Shown in pieces: positions 20,589 to 32,810 of a DNA stretch of 64,000 nucleotides (within the stretch, counting starts at the first letter, position 1; each line of letters starts with the position of its first letter). Made by a program: the position numbers and the translations under genes. This DNA comes from Euphorbia lathyris (lineage: Eukaryota > Streptophyta > Magnoliopsida > Malpighiales > Euphorbiaceae): the NCBI RefSeq assembly GCF_963576675.1, contig NC_088913.1:74089001-74153000 (forward strand), read 5' to 3'. The notes under the pieces are model-generated. The model worked only from the letters and a program-made list of their open reading frames with translations. It was not told where the DNA came from and made no database searches.

Positions 20589-21105
20589 ATAGTCGTTTTG
20601 AATTCTAATTAATGTAGTTGTCTATTACATTATTTCTCAAGTATTTATGAAATACTTAATGATCAGAAATTATAATACTCCGATATTTGAAGGATTAATA
20701 ATAGTTAATGTTTATTCTTGTTTTTCTTATTCTATTAAGAGTTAATGTTTATTCTAGATATGTAAATTAAGTTTTACACAACATTTCCTCCCTAAGTCTA
20801 GGACTCAAATAAACAGAATAATCTATTTCGACTTGTAATTTAAAATATTTTTTAAATACTTCTTTTTCTTCGTGATTTATGATTAGAAAAAAATTTAAGT
20901 TTTTTTCTTTAAGGGAGTCTATGTTTCTATGATTCTAGTTTTCTATATACAACACTTTCTGCATGTTAGAACTAAATGTATTTTTATATTTTTTTTAATA
21001 TTTAATTGACATTCGAAATTAACTGCAGTTTTTAGAATATCAAAACCATAATTACAATCAGTAACCATTATTTTTAAAATTAAAAACCGTACATTAGTTC
21101 ATCGG
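20589..21105. other. Intergenic, AT-rich
   Basis: No coding frame is seen. Bases 21101-21105 (ATCGG) are the left target duplication of Gypsy-A. Confidence 0.5.
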
Positions 21106-21588
21106 TGATGAGGGCATCCCTCCTTTAGTTGCGGACCCGGAGCCAACAGACGAGACCCGTAGAGAACTAGCCGAGGAAGATGGGGGTAATGGAAACCAGC
21201 AGAGCACGCGGAGCACACCTAGTAGGGCGCGGGGCGTGAAGAGCCCAAAGTCGGAAGAACAGCCCAGCAGGTCACACACGCGGGGCGTGCCCTCCGAGGT
21301 GCGAAGCGTAGATCCAGCGCCTAAGGAGAGTCCTGCCTAGGAGGTCAAGTACGCAGGGCATACTTCCGGGGACGCCGCGCGTGAGGATCCCCAGTGAGAA
21401 CCACCAAGTCCAGGAGCACAACCACACGGGGCGTGTTGAGTGTTACGCGGAGCGTGCCAATGTTGGAGAATACTTCTTCAACAAGTTCTTCCTGCCATAA
21501 CCATGAAGGACCACTTATCAAATTACTATTTAGTCCCTCCGTTTATTTGCTGAAGATTAAAACTCTCAGTCGACTTTAATCTGTATCA
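21106..21588 (+). repeat. Gypsy-A 5' LTR, internally deleted
   Basis: It is 483 bp long. Compared with the 711-bp 3' LTR it lacks about 228 bp between TTTGCTGA and AGATTAAAACT. That segment includes the TATATAA box seen in the 3' copy at 24362-24368, so this 5' LTR probably cannot drive transcription from that box. Confidence 0.82.
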
Positions 21589-21638
21589 ATTGATATCAAA
21601 GCCGAGTCGTTTTCCTTACCGGAGACTTCTTCTCGGAG

Positions 21639-23219
21639 ATGGTTCAACCACGTATTACCACCGAAGCCATGGGAATCAATGAGCAAAGGTTCGAAGCACT
21701 AGAAGCAAATATGAAGGCAATGGGTGACAAAATGATGGAGCTTGAAGCGAAGCAAGAAGCGGGTAGAAGAGAAATGCACCTTGCCATGGAGAGACTTGCT
21801 CTTGAGTTTCGGAATGCCCACACTCAACCCGCCGGAGACCCTCATCAGAAAAATGAAGATACAATCCGGCCTCTACTGGATAGACACCCAACGCCACCTC
21901 CTTTGAGAAACCAAGCACCACAACGAGCGGACCCTCGGGTTCATGAGGTAAGGCATCCTAACGCCATGGTCATTAAAAATGCCGATAGTGATAGTGACGG
22001 CGATCTATTTGATGATTTCGACTTGAATAAGATTGCTAGAAACATGGGTATTAGGCAAGATGTCGGTATTGGGAATGTTAGGCATGTGAATGATGTGAAT
22101 ATGAATGATGTTGTTGGTCCCGCGCATGTGCGTGGTGGGAATTTGGATATTTTGAATGCCGATCATGTAGGTGGTCACAGAAGGGGAAATTATGGGATGA
22201 ATGATCCATTTGGGGGTCATGACATTGGTAGAGGCGGCTATAGGGATGGAATGAATGGGAGAGTGGGGTATGGAGGAAACTATGAGAGGGACGATGTATT
22301 CAAGTTGAAAGTTGATCTACTTTCATTTGGAGGGGAACTCGACATGGAGGGGTTCCTTGATTGGTTGCTTGAGGTGGAGAGGTTCTTCGACTATGCAGGC
22401 ATACTGGAAGATATGAGAGTTTTGTTAGTGGCCTATAGATTGAAAGAGGGAGCCTCAATATGGTGGGATAATGTGAAGGAAGAGAGGAGAATGGGAGGAA
22501 GGGATCCGATTAGGTCTTGGCGGAGGATGAAGTCGATGATGAGAGAACGGTTTTTACCACCCGACTACGAGCAGTATATCTACAGCTTCTACCAGAATTG
22601 CTCACAAGGGCTTAGGAGCGTGCACGAGTATACTTTGGAGTTCTTGAGGCTTTCAGCAAGGGCTAACTTGTCGGAAACCGAAAGCCAAAAGACTTCAAGG
22701 TATCTTGAGGGGCTAAGATATAACATTCAAGACAGAATTGGGACACAAATGGTAATCCGGGTTCAATACACAAGGAATCTAGCTTTGAAGGCCGAGTCTT
22801 AATTGAATGTTAGAGCACATGATGGATACTGGAGGCCGAGAATTGAGGGAGCATGTGGGGAGGGAGAAGACTCCAAAGAGGATGACAAGGACAAAGGTGG
22901 TGCTAGCTCAAGTGGCACTAAAGCTGTGAATGGGGTAAAATCACCTAGCGGAGATGTGAGACCCTTTAGGGCAGCAGCACCTCCTAAGGGCAACAACCCG
23001 TACACCAAACCAGCCCCGTTTAAGTGCTTTCGATGCAACGAATCGGGCCACCGCTCGAACGAATACCCTAAGAGGAGGAGTGCTAATATGGTTGAGAGGT
23101 ACGATGATGATGATTGTGGAGGAAACGATGGGGTGTATTGTGAACCCGTTGATAGAGGATCATCTAGAGATGATCGAGGAGTCCATGTAGTGAAGAGAGT
23201 TCTAATGTCACTGGAATAA
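21639..23219 (+). pseudogene. Gypsy-A gag with zinc knuckle
   Basis: It starts MVQPRITTEAMG, like Gypsy-B gag. A coiled-coil-like N-terminus (EQRFEALEANMKAMGDKM) is followed by an acidic stretch (DSDSDGDLFDDFD). The retrotransposon gag capsid domain follows (FGGELDMEGFLDWLLEVERF; WWDNVKEERR; SARANLSETES). One nonsense codon at 22800 (CAA in B, TAA here) splits the frame, which continues to CFRCNESGHRSNEYPKRR, a CCHC knuckle whose last cysteine is tyrosine. A second stop is at 23217. Apart from two stops the gag frame is continuous. Confidence 0.85.
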
Positions 23220-23828
23220 GAACATGACCCGAGACACCGATTGTTTAGAACTAGAGGTCTAATCCACGGATTGAAATGCGAGTTGATGGCGGAAGTCAAT
23301 AGAACATCCTTACTAAAGCCACTTTGAGAAAATTCGGCTTAGTGCCCGAGCCACATCCGAATCCGTATCGAGTGGGGTGGATTAAAGAGGGGGAGAAGCT
23401 TAATGTCACTCACCGGTGCAAGGTTCCTATTTCTATTGGGGCTTACCAAGATGAGGTTATGTGTGATGTGGTTGAGATGGATGTGTATCACTTGCTCCTC
23501 GGGAGGCCTTGGCAATTCGACCGTGATGCCTCACATGCGGGAAGGGACAACACGTACACCGTATTCAAATATAGGGCCAAGTACATCCTCACGCGTTGAA
23601 GGGCTCTACTAGGGGAGAAAAGAAGGCCGCCTTGATTGTGTGCCCAACCCGGGAACCAATGCCGCTAGAGGATGCAAGGGTTGGCCAACCCGTCGGATTG
23701 TTAGTGACGAGTAGCCCGTGCCAAGGGGAGAATAATGCTGATGGGGCGAGTGGAACAACAATATTTGGCATGCACGATTCTTGTTATATCATTGAGTTTG
23801 GGTCCAAGTCTTTTAAAGAAGAGGAGTA
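23220..23828 (+). pseudogene. Gypsy-A protease remnant and 3' internal region
   Basis: It is related to the Gypsy-B protease (HLLLGRPWQFDRDA is shared, near 23488-23530). The active-site region is damaged, with the usual DSGS missing and stops or frameshifts near 23300-23340. Beyond about 23600 the frame continues through a gypsy linker (KKAALIVCPTREP) to the 3' LTR, skipping the whole reverse transcriptase-integrase region. Confidence 0.75.
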
Positions 23829-24539
23829 TAATAAGGGCATCCCTCCTTCAGTCGCGGACCCGGAGCCAAGAGAGTTAGCTGAAGAAGATGGAGGCAATGG
23901 CAACCAGCAGAGCACGCGGAGCGCACCTAGTAGGGGCGAGGCGTGAAGAGCCCAAAGTCGGAAGAACATCCCAGTAGGTCACACACGCGGGGCGTGCCCT
24001 CCGAGGCGCGGAGTGTGGATCCAGCACCCAAGGAGAGTCCTGCCCAGGAGGTCAAGTATGCGGGGCGTACTTCCGGGGACGCCACGCGTGAGGATCCCCA
24101 GCGAGAACCACCAAGTCCAGGAGCACAACCACGTGGGGCGTGCTGAGGGTTACGCGGAGCGTGCAAACGCTGGAGAATACTTCTTCAGCAAGTTCTTCCT
24201 GCCATAACCATGAAGGACCACTTATCAAATTACTATTTAGTCCCTCCTTTTATTTGCTGAATTACTTTCATCACTTTTATTCCTATTTTCTCCTTAGAGG
24301 TTTAACTATGCTTGTAATCCTAATGTGGGCTTTTAGACATTTCATTTTAGATGTGCGGGAGTATATAAGCTCCTTATTTTGTAATATTCCCTAACTTTGA
24401 TGAATTAAGAACATATAGCCTCCATTGGAGCCAAGGTTTCTTCCTTGTTGGGTTTATTCAACCTTCAAGTTTAGCTTGAAAAGTTTATATTCTTTGTGAG
24501 TTTAAGATTAAAACTCTCAGACGACTTTAATCTGTATCA
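23829..24539 (+). repeat. Gypsy-A 3' LTR (711 bp) with GC-rich palindrome cluster and TATA box
   Basis: Upstream of TATATAA at 24362-24368 lies a cluster (about 23905-24165) of short CpG-rich words such as CACGCGGGGCGTG and ACGCGGAGCGTG. They are built on short inverted arms around a G-rich centre. It ends CTGTATCA and is followed by the ATCGG duplication. Confidence 0.85.
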
Positions 24540-24886
24540 ATCGGTTTCGTTTAATCTTATTTTTTGTTCGGTTTCATTTTGGTTTTTCAGTGTTTTGGAT
24601 TTTTTTGTCCACCCTTAATTTCGCCATATGGTCTTTAAATTGTCAAAGATCGCTTTCTTCTTTCTACCAATTAAAGACAGGAGCCCTAAGTACCGGCTAG
24701 CCCCAATCAGTATTGCTGAAAGTTTTTAAAACTATTCTTTTATATATTTTAAAAAAACACTTGTTAATTTATATTTTCAACATTAATAAAAATTTAATTA
24801 ATATTTTGTTTATGAAAATTGAATTGATAATTAAATTTTAAATATATAAGTATCTAGTAATTATAATTCAATTTTAATTATAAAAT
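24540..24886. other. Intergenic, AT-rich
   Basis: This is the right flank of Gypsy-A, beginning with the ATCGG duplication. It continues the low-complexity TTCGGTTT-type sequence interrupted by the insertion. No gene is seen. Confidence 0.5.
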
Positions 24887-25651
24887 GTGTTGAATTTATC
24901 TAATGGGAACCAACTGGTTGGTAATAGTATGTGGAAGAAGATGTGGAGTTTGAAAGTTTTCCCTAAGGATCGTAATATGCTTTGGCATGCTTGTAGACAT
25001 CTTTTGCCTACAACTGATGTGATTACGGAGAAACGTGTGGTTGTCAATCCTGTTTGTGTTATTTGTAATTTAGATTTTGAATCTATTTTACATGTGTTTA
25101 GATATTGCATTCACGCTCATTCTGTTTAGAACGCGTCTGGTTTGGGTAGAGTATTGGGTGGCAATTTTCTTTGCTTTAAAGATTGGTTGGAATTCATTCT
25201 TGCGAATTTTAGTGCTGAGAATTACTGTTTATAGGCTATGGTTGTGTGGAATATATAGCTGAATATAAACAATTCTATTTGGAATAATTCAATGAATTCT
25301 ACAGATGTTTCTTTTCGTCTAACGTGCATTGGGTTGAAGGAGTGACATGATGCTCAATCAAATGGGATGAATGTTTGTGCCCAGATTGTTCCAGGTGGGG
25401 CAGGGTCTGCTCGTGGTGCAATTCGTTGGTTACGGCCTCCTCCAGTTCGCTTTAAACTGAATGTGGATGCCTCTATTATCTCGGGGCTAGGTCTCTTAGG
25501 TTTAGGGGCGGTGCTACCGGATTGCAACAACAAGTTTTGTGGAGCTTTCTCCAAACTTGTACGGGGTGATTTCTTATCTCGTGTAGGGGAAGATATGAGC
25601 ATTTGGGAAGCTCTAACTTGTACGGGGTCAGGTAACCATGATTTTGAATGA
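24887..25651 (+). pseudogene. LINE C-terminal fragment: zf-RVT and start of RNase H
   Basis: The first frame (24887-25129) encodes WKKMWSLKVFPKDRNMLWHA and CVICNLDFESILHVFRYC, the zinc-binding region typical of plant LINEs. After several stops and frameshifts, 25367-25651 encodes an RNase H-like start (RFKLNVDAS, LGAVLPDCNNKFCGAFS, WEAL). The rest of RNase H is missing. No RT, poly(A) tail or target duplication is visible. Confidence 0.72.
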
Positions 25652-27285
25652 ATGCATGCAAACATTTAAATTTGTAAATATAATTATTTCAACTATTGTG
25701 GTCAAAATGCAATAGAACTGCTTAAAAGTAATTTTTTATATATCAATTTAAAAAAATACAAAAAATTTGGTCAACGGTCATTTGACCATCTAACCACAAT
25801 ATGGATAAAAGTATTCATGAATATATATTCATCTTTGAATTCTGAGCAAACTTCATGTATATCTTTCAAAAAAAAAAAAATACTTGAAATAATAATAATA
25901 AAAAAAAGTAAATAAGAAAATACTGGCCAAACATATCTTGAAGTGCCTGAATTTTGGCCAAACATATCTTGAAGTGCCTGGATTTTTATTATTTTATGTA
26001 TAAGGTTCCTGATTAATTATTGTAACACATTGAGTCCCTAAACTCATTACCGTATGCATGAAATCCTTATTAATCACTTTACCACCTTGTTCCCCACAAC
26101 TCTTACTGTTATTTTATACATAAAATAGTAAAAAATAAATTAATGTAAAAAATAACGAATCAAGAACTTTATACATAAATCAGTAAAAGTTGAAGGGTTT
26201 AATGTTGTAAAATAATTCCTCATATACACAAATTAAATAATAAAAATTAAAAAAAATGAATTTATTATGTTTAAAAAGTAGAAATTTAGAAATCTCATAA
26301 TGCATTTTGCCAAATATATATTTTAGAATATCTTTTTGACTGAAATTTAATTAACAATCAAATAGGTTAATTCAGCCATGTGAAAAAGCTGTATATATAT
26401 ATTTGGAAATCAAATTGGATTATATTCCCCAACCCATAAAAAGCATGGAATATTTTTTTTGGTTACATTTTAATTTTTTCTGTTACAAAAAGCATAGAAT
26501 ATTAAATCTATAGTTATGTGGTTCTTCCTCTTCTTCCTATTTGACTAGTTGTCATTCAATTTTATTCCAATAATTAAAATAAATATTAAAATACAACTAA
26601 AAAAACTTTGGACATATAGTTTCATCCAAGTTTAATTATCTCTAATGGATTAATTAGACACCTAGTTTTTAATGTTTGGACATGCTAATTTTATGTTTTT
26701 CAAACATTAAATATGCAATCTTTAATCTAAAAAGTATAAAAAGATGGTCCGACATTCACAATGTTTGAAGTAAGGAGATAGTATTCTTTAATCTTTATAT
26801 ATGCCTCACCACTTTTATCATAGATGCTTCAGAATTGGATTTCTCAACCATAGATTTGTTTTGACCAATTTATATATTATATGAATGAAAAAGAATATAT
26901 ATTTTTTTTCCTTAAAATTGTGGCGAATTGAAATTTCAAGTTTTGACCGCATGATTTCTAAAAAAAATTCTATTTATAAGTCTTGCATTCTTGGAGTATA
27001 AACTTTTTTTTAAGTATAAAATTATTAATTTCTATTTATATAATTTTACTCTTTATTTATTAATTATTATTTTTTGTCAGAAAAATGTAAAAGTTTAATT
27101 CTTACAAAATATAGTACACTCCAACATAATAAAAAAAATTACATTCCAAAAGTACGTTACACTACCTTCAACCAACATCTTCTATATCATATCATAAAAT
27201 GTGATAGAATAATAGTAGAGACTAGAGGGGTCTGGACTATTTTTGCACAATGACGGAAATCGTGCTTCAGTCATAATCGACTTTA
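25652..27285. other. Intergenic, very AT-rich
   Basis: No coding frame longer than chance, no RNA gene and no clear terminal repeats. It contains A and T homopolymers and a short direct repeat, GCCAAACATATCTTGAAGTG, near 25925 and 25958. Confidence 0.55.
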
Positions 27286-28222
27286 GATGAAAATCATAAT
27301 TAGGTATAAAATTACAACTAAATTATACTGACAAAATTAATTCTATATATCACACATAAAGTATGATTTATACCCTAATTTGAAATTCTAGACTCTAATT
27401 TATAGATTTTAAACCCTAAAAAATATATTCTATATTCATAATTTATAAATCTTAATCTTTAAAATATATTAAAAATAATAATTTTCTTAGATTCATATAA
27501 TTCAAATTATTACTTAATATAGTTGTAGATAATTTTTTAAAAATGAATTTCTATGTAAGTTTCAAATAAATTAGTGCTTTGAAAGCCCATTGGGCCTGTA
27601 CCCGCCTTTCTTTTGTGGCATAAATAAAAGGGATTTTTACATGAAAATCATTGGGTCAAATACATGAATATCATAATTAAGTACAAAATTACAACTAAAT
27701 CATATCACCAAACTTAATTCTTAATATATCATTATTCTTTATATATTATAATTTTACATCATAGTTTAAAAATTCTAGGCTTCAATTCATAAATCATAAA
27801 CTCTAAAAAATATATTCTAGACTTATAATTTATAAATTTTAATCCTTAAAATATATTAAAAATAATGATTTTACTAGTTTGACATAACCTAAAATTATGA
27901 TTTGATATAATTGTAAATAGTTTTTAAAAGATGAATTTCTGTGTAATTTTCCCAAAATCATTTCTATATGTAAAATTACAATTAAATCATATTACAAACT
28001 TAATTATTAATATATCACTATTTTCATATCCTAATTTATAAATTTTGAACGTCAATTCATAAATCATAAACATTAAAAAATATATCTTACACCCCTAATT
28101 CATAAAACCTAGTTCTTAAAATATATGAAAAATAATTATTTACTTAGTTTGACATTATTTAAATTAGTACTTTACATAGTTATAAATAATTTTTCAAAAC
28201 TGAATTTCTGTGTAAATTTTCC
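27286..28222. repeat. Three diverged tandem copies of a roughly 280-300 bp AT-rich unit
   Basis: Copies lie at about 27286-27570, 27655-27950 and 27955-28222. Each runs from AAAATTACAAYTAAAT..ATA through TAATTYATAAAT, AACYYTAAAAAATATAT and CTTAAAATATAT to ATGAATTTCTGTGTAA. About 85 bp separates the first two; the last two are adjacent. No coding potential is seen and the family is unrecognised. Confidence 0.7.
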
Positions 28223-29071
28223 TGTGGCATAAATCAATGGGCTTTAATACAAACATCAATCTAAATTAAAGCACAACTAAAGGTCCGCCTAATAGAATAG
28301 AAGGAAAACAATTTCTATATTCTCAAACTGAAATTCTCAATTTTCACGTGAAGAACGATTTCCTTAAACTCAAATGTTCAATTTTCATTTGAAGCACCGT
28401 GATTTTCTCAAACCGATTTGCATATCTTAGAGTATGAAGGAAATCGATTCACGATTTTCAACTTCATCAAAATGATTTCCTCAAAATAGTTTTTTTAGCT
28501 AGTTTTAAAGGCTTCTCAAGTTCACTATTTAATTTACATATAGAGTATCAAAGAGTAATTCATGATTTTCTATCTAAATCTTCATTTTTTATTTATCAAA
28601 TATGGTTTCTTGAAGGGCAATTTAATCTTTGATTTATGATTTAATTTGTGTTAATGTAATTACTTTTATGTTTTTCTTATCAACTTCAACTTTGGATGTT
28701 ATGTTTTGTTCTGATGATATGTATTATTTATAATAATTTATTTTCTTTTAATTTTTCTTATGTTTAATAAAATTCGGATCTGGGTTTTTTATTGGTTTTG
28801 TGGAAGTGTAAACCTAGTTGAGATCTTTGCATTCCGATCTTAACCTGTAATCCAGCCTTTACTAATAATAATAATAACAACGTTATAATCCTATATTAAT
28901 TTATTATAATATGGGTGGTGTCAATTAATGTTTGAGGGGGTTACTTACTTGAGCTATTGGATCAAAAGTATTTATTCCTTTGGACCTTTTAAGGAATGTC
29001 AAACAATGCAAGCTAAATAGGCTTGAAATGGACTTGCATAGTTTAAAATTGTTGACTTCATACAAAGTCAA
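28223..29071. other. Intergenic, AT-rich
   Basis: No gene recognised. The short words TCTCAAACTGAAATTCTCAA and TTTTCACGTGAAG are mildly repetitive near 28320-28420. Confidence 0.45.
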
Positions 29072-30194
29072 TTACACATCCAAATAGTAATAAATCTGAA
29101 TTCCTAAAACAAAAACAAGAAAGTATTCCTTCCCTTCCAACTTTTCAGAATTCCAATTCAAAATTTGTAAAATTAGTTCATGCTCAATATTAATGAAATT
29201 TTTTTTCTCAATGTAACACATCAAGCAATCTTTAAGCAAATCATATCTCATTCGGTTGGGCACATCAATATTGATAATGTTCATTGCAGAAAAACATCTT
29301 TCAACTGTAGCCGTTGCAATAGGTAAGATCAATGCTAACTCAATAAATCGATACACCAAACAATAGGTGGTGTGATATTTATTTTCACCACCTTCTTTGC
29401 AAGCTCATCAATATCATGAAGACTATAAAATGTTTCATTCAATCTTACACCAGTAATATAGTTTTTAAGCTAATGGTGAAGCTCAATCAACTCAAAGGAG
29501 AGAAACTCTTTTGAATACAATCCAACAAAATAAAATAGTCTTGCATGATCAAAATTAGCAAAAGAATCTGAAGGATCAAGACATATTATGCACCTAAGAA
29601 GTTCTGAACTTGCCTTGGTGAAACGTTTGTCTAATGCTCCAGAAATATAATCAATAACCTAGAATAGAATAGTTCATGAAATGGTTAAATATATCATTTC
29701 TATTATTTCATTATAACTTATATAAAATGAAGAGAAATCAAATACCTTCAAAAACGTTTTCGCTAGTGGTGATATGTCTTTTGTACTATATCAATAAGAC
29801 GTCTAACACGACATTGAATAACATTCTTCATAGTAGGTACGTATATTTCTCGTGCATTACAAAAATCGGTAACTTCTTTCAACAAAGTACCCCAACCATC
29901 TTCTCTATATGCTTTCAAGCTAATTTTCACCACTTCAATCATATAGATAGTATTCCCTGAATTTTAACTCTTTACTTGTAGGATTTGTGATAATTCATTT
30001 GTCATTCCTAAACGATTCAACATCAATTTTGTAACAGACACAAATTCAAATGTCACAATTTTTGCAAGCACATTCCCAGCACTCCCTCGATATTTCTTAT
30101 CATAGCCATCCACGTGTATATTTCTAAGCACTTCTTTTATTGAATCCCACATGTCAAAAGGACGGACTAACATTTTATAATGAGAACCCATCAT
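29072..30194 (-). pseudogene. hAT-transposase-like (zinc finger MYM-type protein 1-like) remnant
   Basis: The C-terminal piece (29359-29072) encodes a hAT dimerisation domain: ELALILPIATATVERCFSAM followed by NRMRYDLLKDCLMCYIEKK. Upstream pieces resemble the middle of the same plant family: SHYKMLVRPFDMWDSIKEVL and SVTKLMLNRLGMTNELSQIL at 30194-29964, and YREDGWGTLLKEVTDFCNAR in another frame near 29900. Several frameshifts and stops separate them, and the N-terminal zinc finger and catalytic aspartates cannot be assigned. It is a dead hAT transposase or a broken domesticated derivative. No terminal inverted repeats were found. Confidence 0.72.
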
Positions 30195-31476
30195 GTATCA
30201 CCTAGTCGAGCTAAATTGATTTCTTGATTCTTGCCCTTTCTTGTAGAAATTTCATGGTTCTGTATTTTGAATAACTATTATGAATATTCATAGTCTGTTG
30301 TCATCATGGGAACGATGATAAACTAAAAACTAGTATGTGCCTCAGGTGAGGATGGTATTTTACGGACCATGGACATGAGATGTCAATCAAGGAAATAGGT
30401 AGTCATAAAGGTTATGGAGTACTGGATCAATCCACTAATGTGAATGATACATGGTAATGGATCATAAGAGTATCTCATGTAATACTTATGTCAAACCCGA
30501 CCCAAAATAAGATCAGATAAGACGGTGAGACATTACCACTGAATCGAATTAACTCCAAATTTTTCCTATAATACCACATAAAAATCACATACCCCATAAT
30601 TATAAAATATATTAATATCTAGATATAAATTCTAGAAATTTGGACACGGACGTGACAACTTATATGTGAATCCTTAGACCTAAAATTACTATGGAACCTA
30701 GATGAGATACAATATACTTTGACATATGCATAACGGACCGTAAAAGGGTGCAAAGTATCGGTACAATCAGGGATGCTCTGAATCATGTAGTGGCCTTTGA
30801 GTAAAATTATGGAATTGCTACTCTCCTTGAAGGAGAATAGACATCACCAGCTACTTGATTAGTGAGATTGAGAAATATGTGGCTAAACCCAAATAAGGTA
30901 ATAAGAGTTATTACTCATTTGAACCAATTAGTTTACTTAGCCATCAAAGAACGTCCGAGCATATAATGAGGGTGATAGCAGCATGCCTCGTGTTGGACCA
31001 GATATCACGAAGCAAAAAATTATATAAGGTTACAATAACAAATGTTATCTTATACGTTACATTTTTCTAATTTGGATAGTCAAAATGGCTTGCTAAAATC
31101 AACTTATATAGACTGAAAAGTCAGTTTCAAACCTAATCCCAATAGTAGGTAAACCTACATGGTCGCGCACAAAAGAAAGTTTGGATTTAATTAATCTTTA
31201 TGGAATCTTGACATAGGTATATAATAATTATATAAATTTTTTAAGCAAACATAGTTTGTGTATAATAGTTCGACTAATCGGTTGAATTTAATCAAATTAA
31301 ACTTCAACTCAGTCATTGAGGGATAATAACTAGAACATGTAGGAAATTTATTTTAAATGTTAAAATAAATTTCCAAAGTTGAATTATAATTATATTGGAT
31401 ATAATTATAATTATACTAAATATAATAATGCATTGTATATAAATAATTATATTAGGTATAATTATGTAATTATAAT
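30195..31476. other. Unclassified moderately complex sequence
   Basis: About 1.3 kb with no long open frame, less AT-biased than its surroundings from 30270 to 31300. Its texture recalls a decayed LTR or leader of a copia element, but I find no matching second copy in the window. AT-rich ATAATTATA repeats at 31385-31476 form the landing site of LINE-G. Confidence 0.35.
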
Positions 31477-31536
31477 TATAGAATAATTATTTTTTTTTTG
31501 GTAGAAACAGGAAAGGAAAAACAAAACAACAAACAC

Positions 31537-32780
31537 CTAACCTGGGATCAGCCTAGGAAAGCTAACCCCAATTCTATCCTCTAAAAGAAAAGAAGAAAGA
31601 AAGATAGGAGGGTCAGAAAGGGTAGAAACGCCTAACATCCCCTCATGACCAGCCGCCGCCAATCGATCCGCAACCCGGTTTTGCTCTCTGAAAATGTGGC
31701 TGAACTTTAAGAACTTAAAGGAAGAGCAAAGCCTTTTAATAGCTTTGATAAGGTTGTGACTATTAAGACAAATAGCATGATCCTCAGAAATCATCTTGAT
31801 GGCCTCCATGTTATCAGACTCCACAAATAACCTCTTAACGCCCAAACTCTTGGCAAGCTTGATACCAGAAAGAATACCCCAAAGTTCCGCAGAAAAGGAA
31901 GAGCCCACCCCCAGGTTCTGGGTGAACCCAGACAACCATGCGCCCCCCGCATCTCTAATAACACCTCCGGCGGCAATCTTCCCATTTTTAAGACAGGAGC
32001 CATCCGTATTCAGCTTCACCACCCCATCTCTTGGCCTACTCCATCCAACGAGGTGGACATCTCTCTTCTGGGTAGAACTGGCAAGGGAATCCCTTTGAAA
32101 CTCTCAATAATAATAGAGAGTTTTTTGGAGAAGAACTGAACAAGGTTAGGAATAAAAACAGTTTTATCCCCAAAAATCTCCTCGTTCCTCCACTTCCAAA
32201 TTTGGTGACAGATGATAGCAAAGAAAATGTCACCATACTCCATGTAAGCCAGTAATTTCCCACTCACACCATCAGAGAACCAGTCATACTCAGAGTGGGC
32301 AAGAAAGGAAGGGAGGACATGGTAAGGGAGAATTTTTTTCCACACCTCTATACTCTTAGAGCAGTCTCTAAGAGCATGGCACAAAGTTTCGTCATGGCCT
32401 CTGCATCTACTGCATGCTTTAGAGTCCACCAAATGCCGTCTGTACCTATCCGAGTTAGTAAGCAACCTGTCCTTAACTCCCAGCCACAGGAAGATCCTAA
32501 TACGGTAAGGGATCTTAAGGGCCCAAATGGCTTTCCAGGTATCAGAGAGAGGGTCGGATCTGTTGAGGGTAAAAGCCTCAAAGGCTGATTTGCAGGAATA
32601 AGCGCCATTGTTAGTCAGGGCCCAGCAATGTCTATCATTGTCTTCCCCGTGATTACTGATCTTCACTCCCCTAATCCTAAGAAGAGTATCTAGGTTAAAG
32701 AAGGTCTCAAACTTAGACCAAATCCAGTCCCCCTCAGAGTCCACCACATCGGCAATTCTCCAACTGCGGATACTACACGG
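31537..32780 (-). pseudogene. LINE-G zf-RVT and RNase H domains
   Basis: The zinc-binding part (about 32640-32300) encodes TWKAIWALKIPYRIRIFLWL and CSRCRGHDETLCHALRDC. After a frame change, 32022-31537 is an open frame for RNase H: VKLNTDGSCL (D), SAELWGIL (E), VESDNMEAI (D) and RVADRLAAAGH (D), so all four acidic residues are present, unlike the ORF at 19227-20588. RNase H would degrade the RNA strand of RNA-DNA hybrids during retrotransposition. Confidence 0.85.
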
Positions 32781-32781
32781 C

Positions 32782-32802
32782 GGGGGGGGGGGGGGGGGGG
32801 GG
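32782..32802 (+). repeat. G21 homopolymer inside LINE-G coding sequence
   Basis: Twenty-one consecutive G lie on the plus strand between RT and zf-RVT coding segments. It reads as a meaningless proline run on the coding strand. See also the G24 run at 5037-5060. Confidence 0.9.
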
Positions 32803-32810
32803 AGCTGCAC

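Larger units (their letters stand above)
21106..24539 (+). mobile_element. Gypsy-A: pol-less Ty3/gypsy element (gag plus partial protease)
   Basis: The LTRs lie at 21106-21588 and 23829-24539 and share the start T(G/A)ATRAGGGCATCCCTCC and the end CTTTAATCTGTATCA. A perfect ATCGG duplication occurs at 21101-21105 and 24540-24544. The interior codes for gag, a zinc knuckle and a degenerate protease. No reverse transcriptase, RNase H or integrase is present, so the internal region is only about 2.2 kb. The primer-site region after the 5' LTR is mutated (TTGATATCAAAGCC against the Gypsy-B TTGGTATCAGAGCC). It belongs to the same family as Gypsy-B and resembles the terminal-repeat gag-only (TR-GAG) type described in plants. 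Confidence 0.88.

Noticed and set aside
21676..22220. Minus-strand frames opposite Gypsy-A gag
   Set aside because: Shadows of the gag frame on the opposite strand; no motifs.
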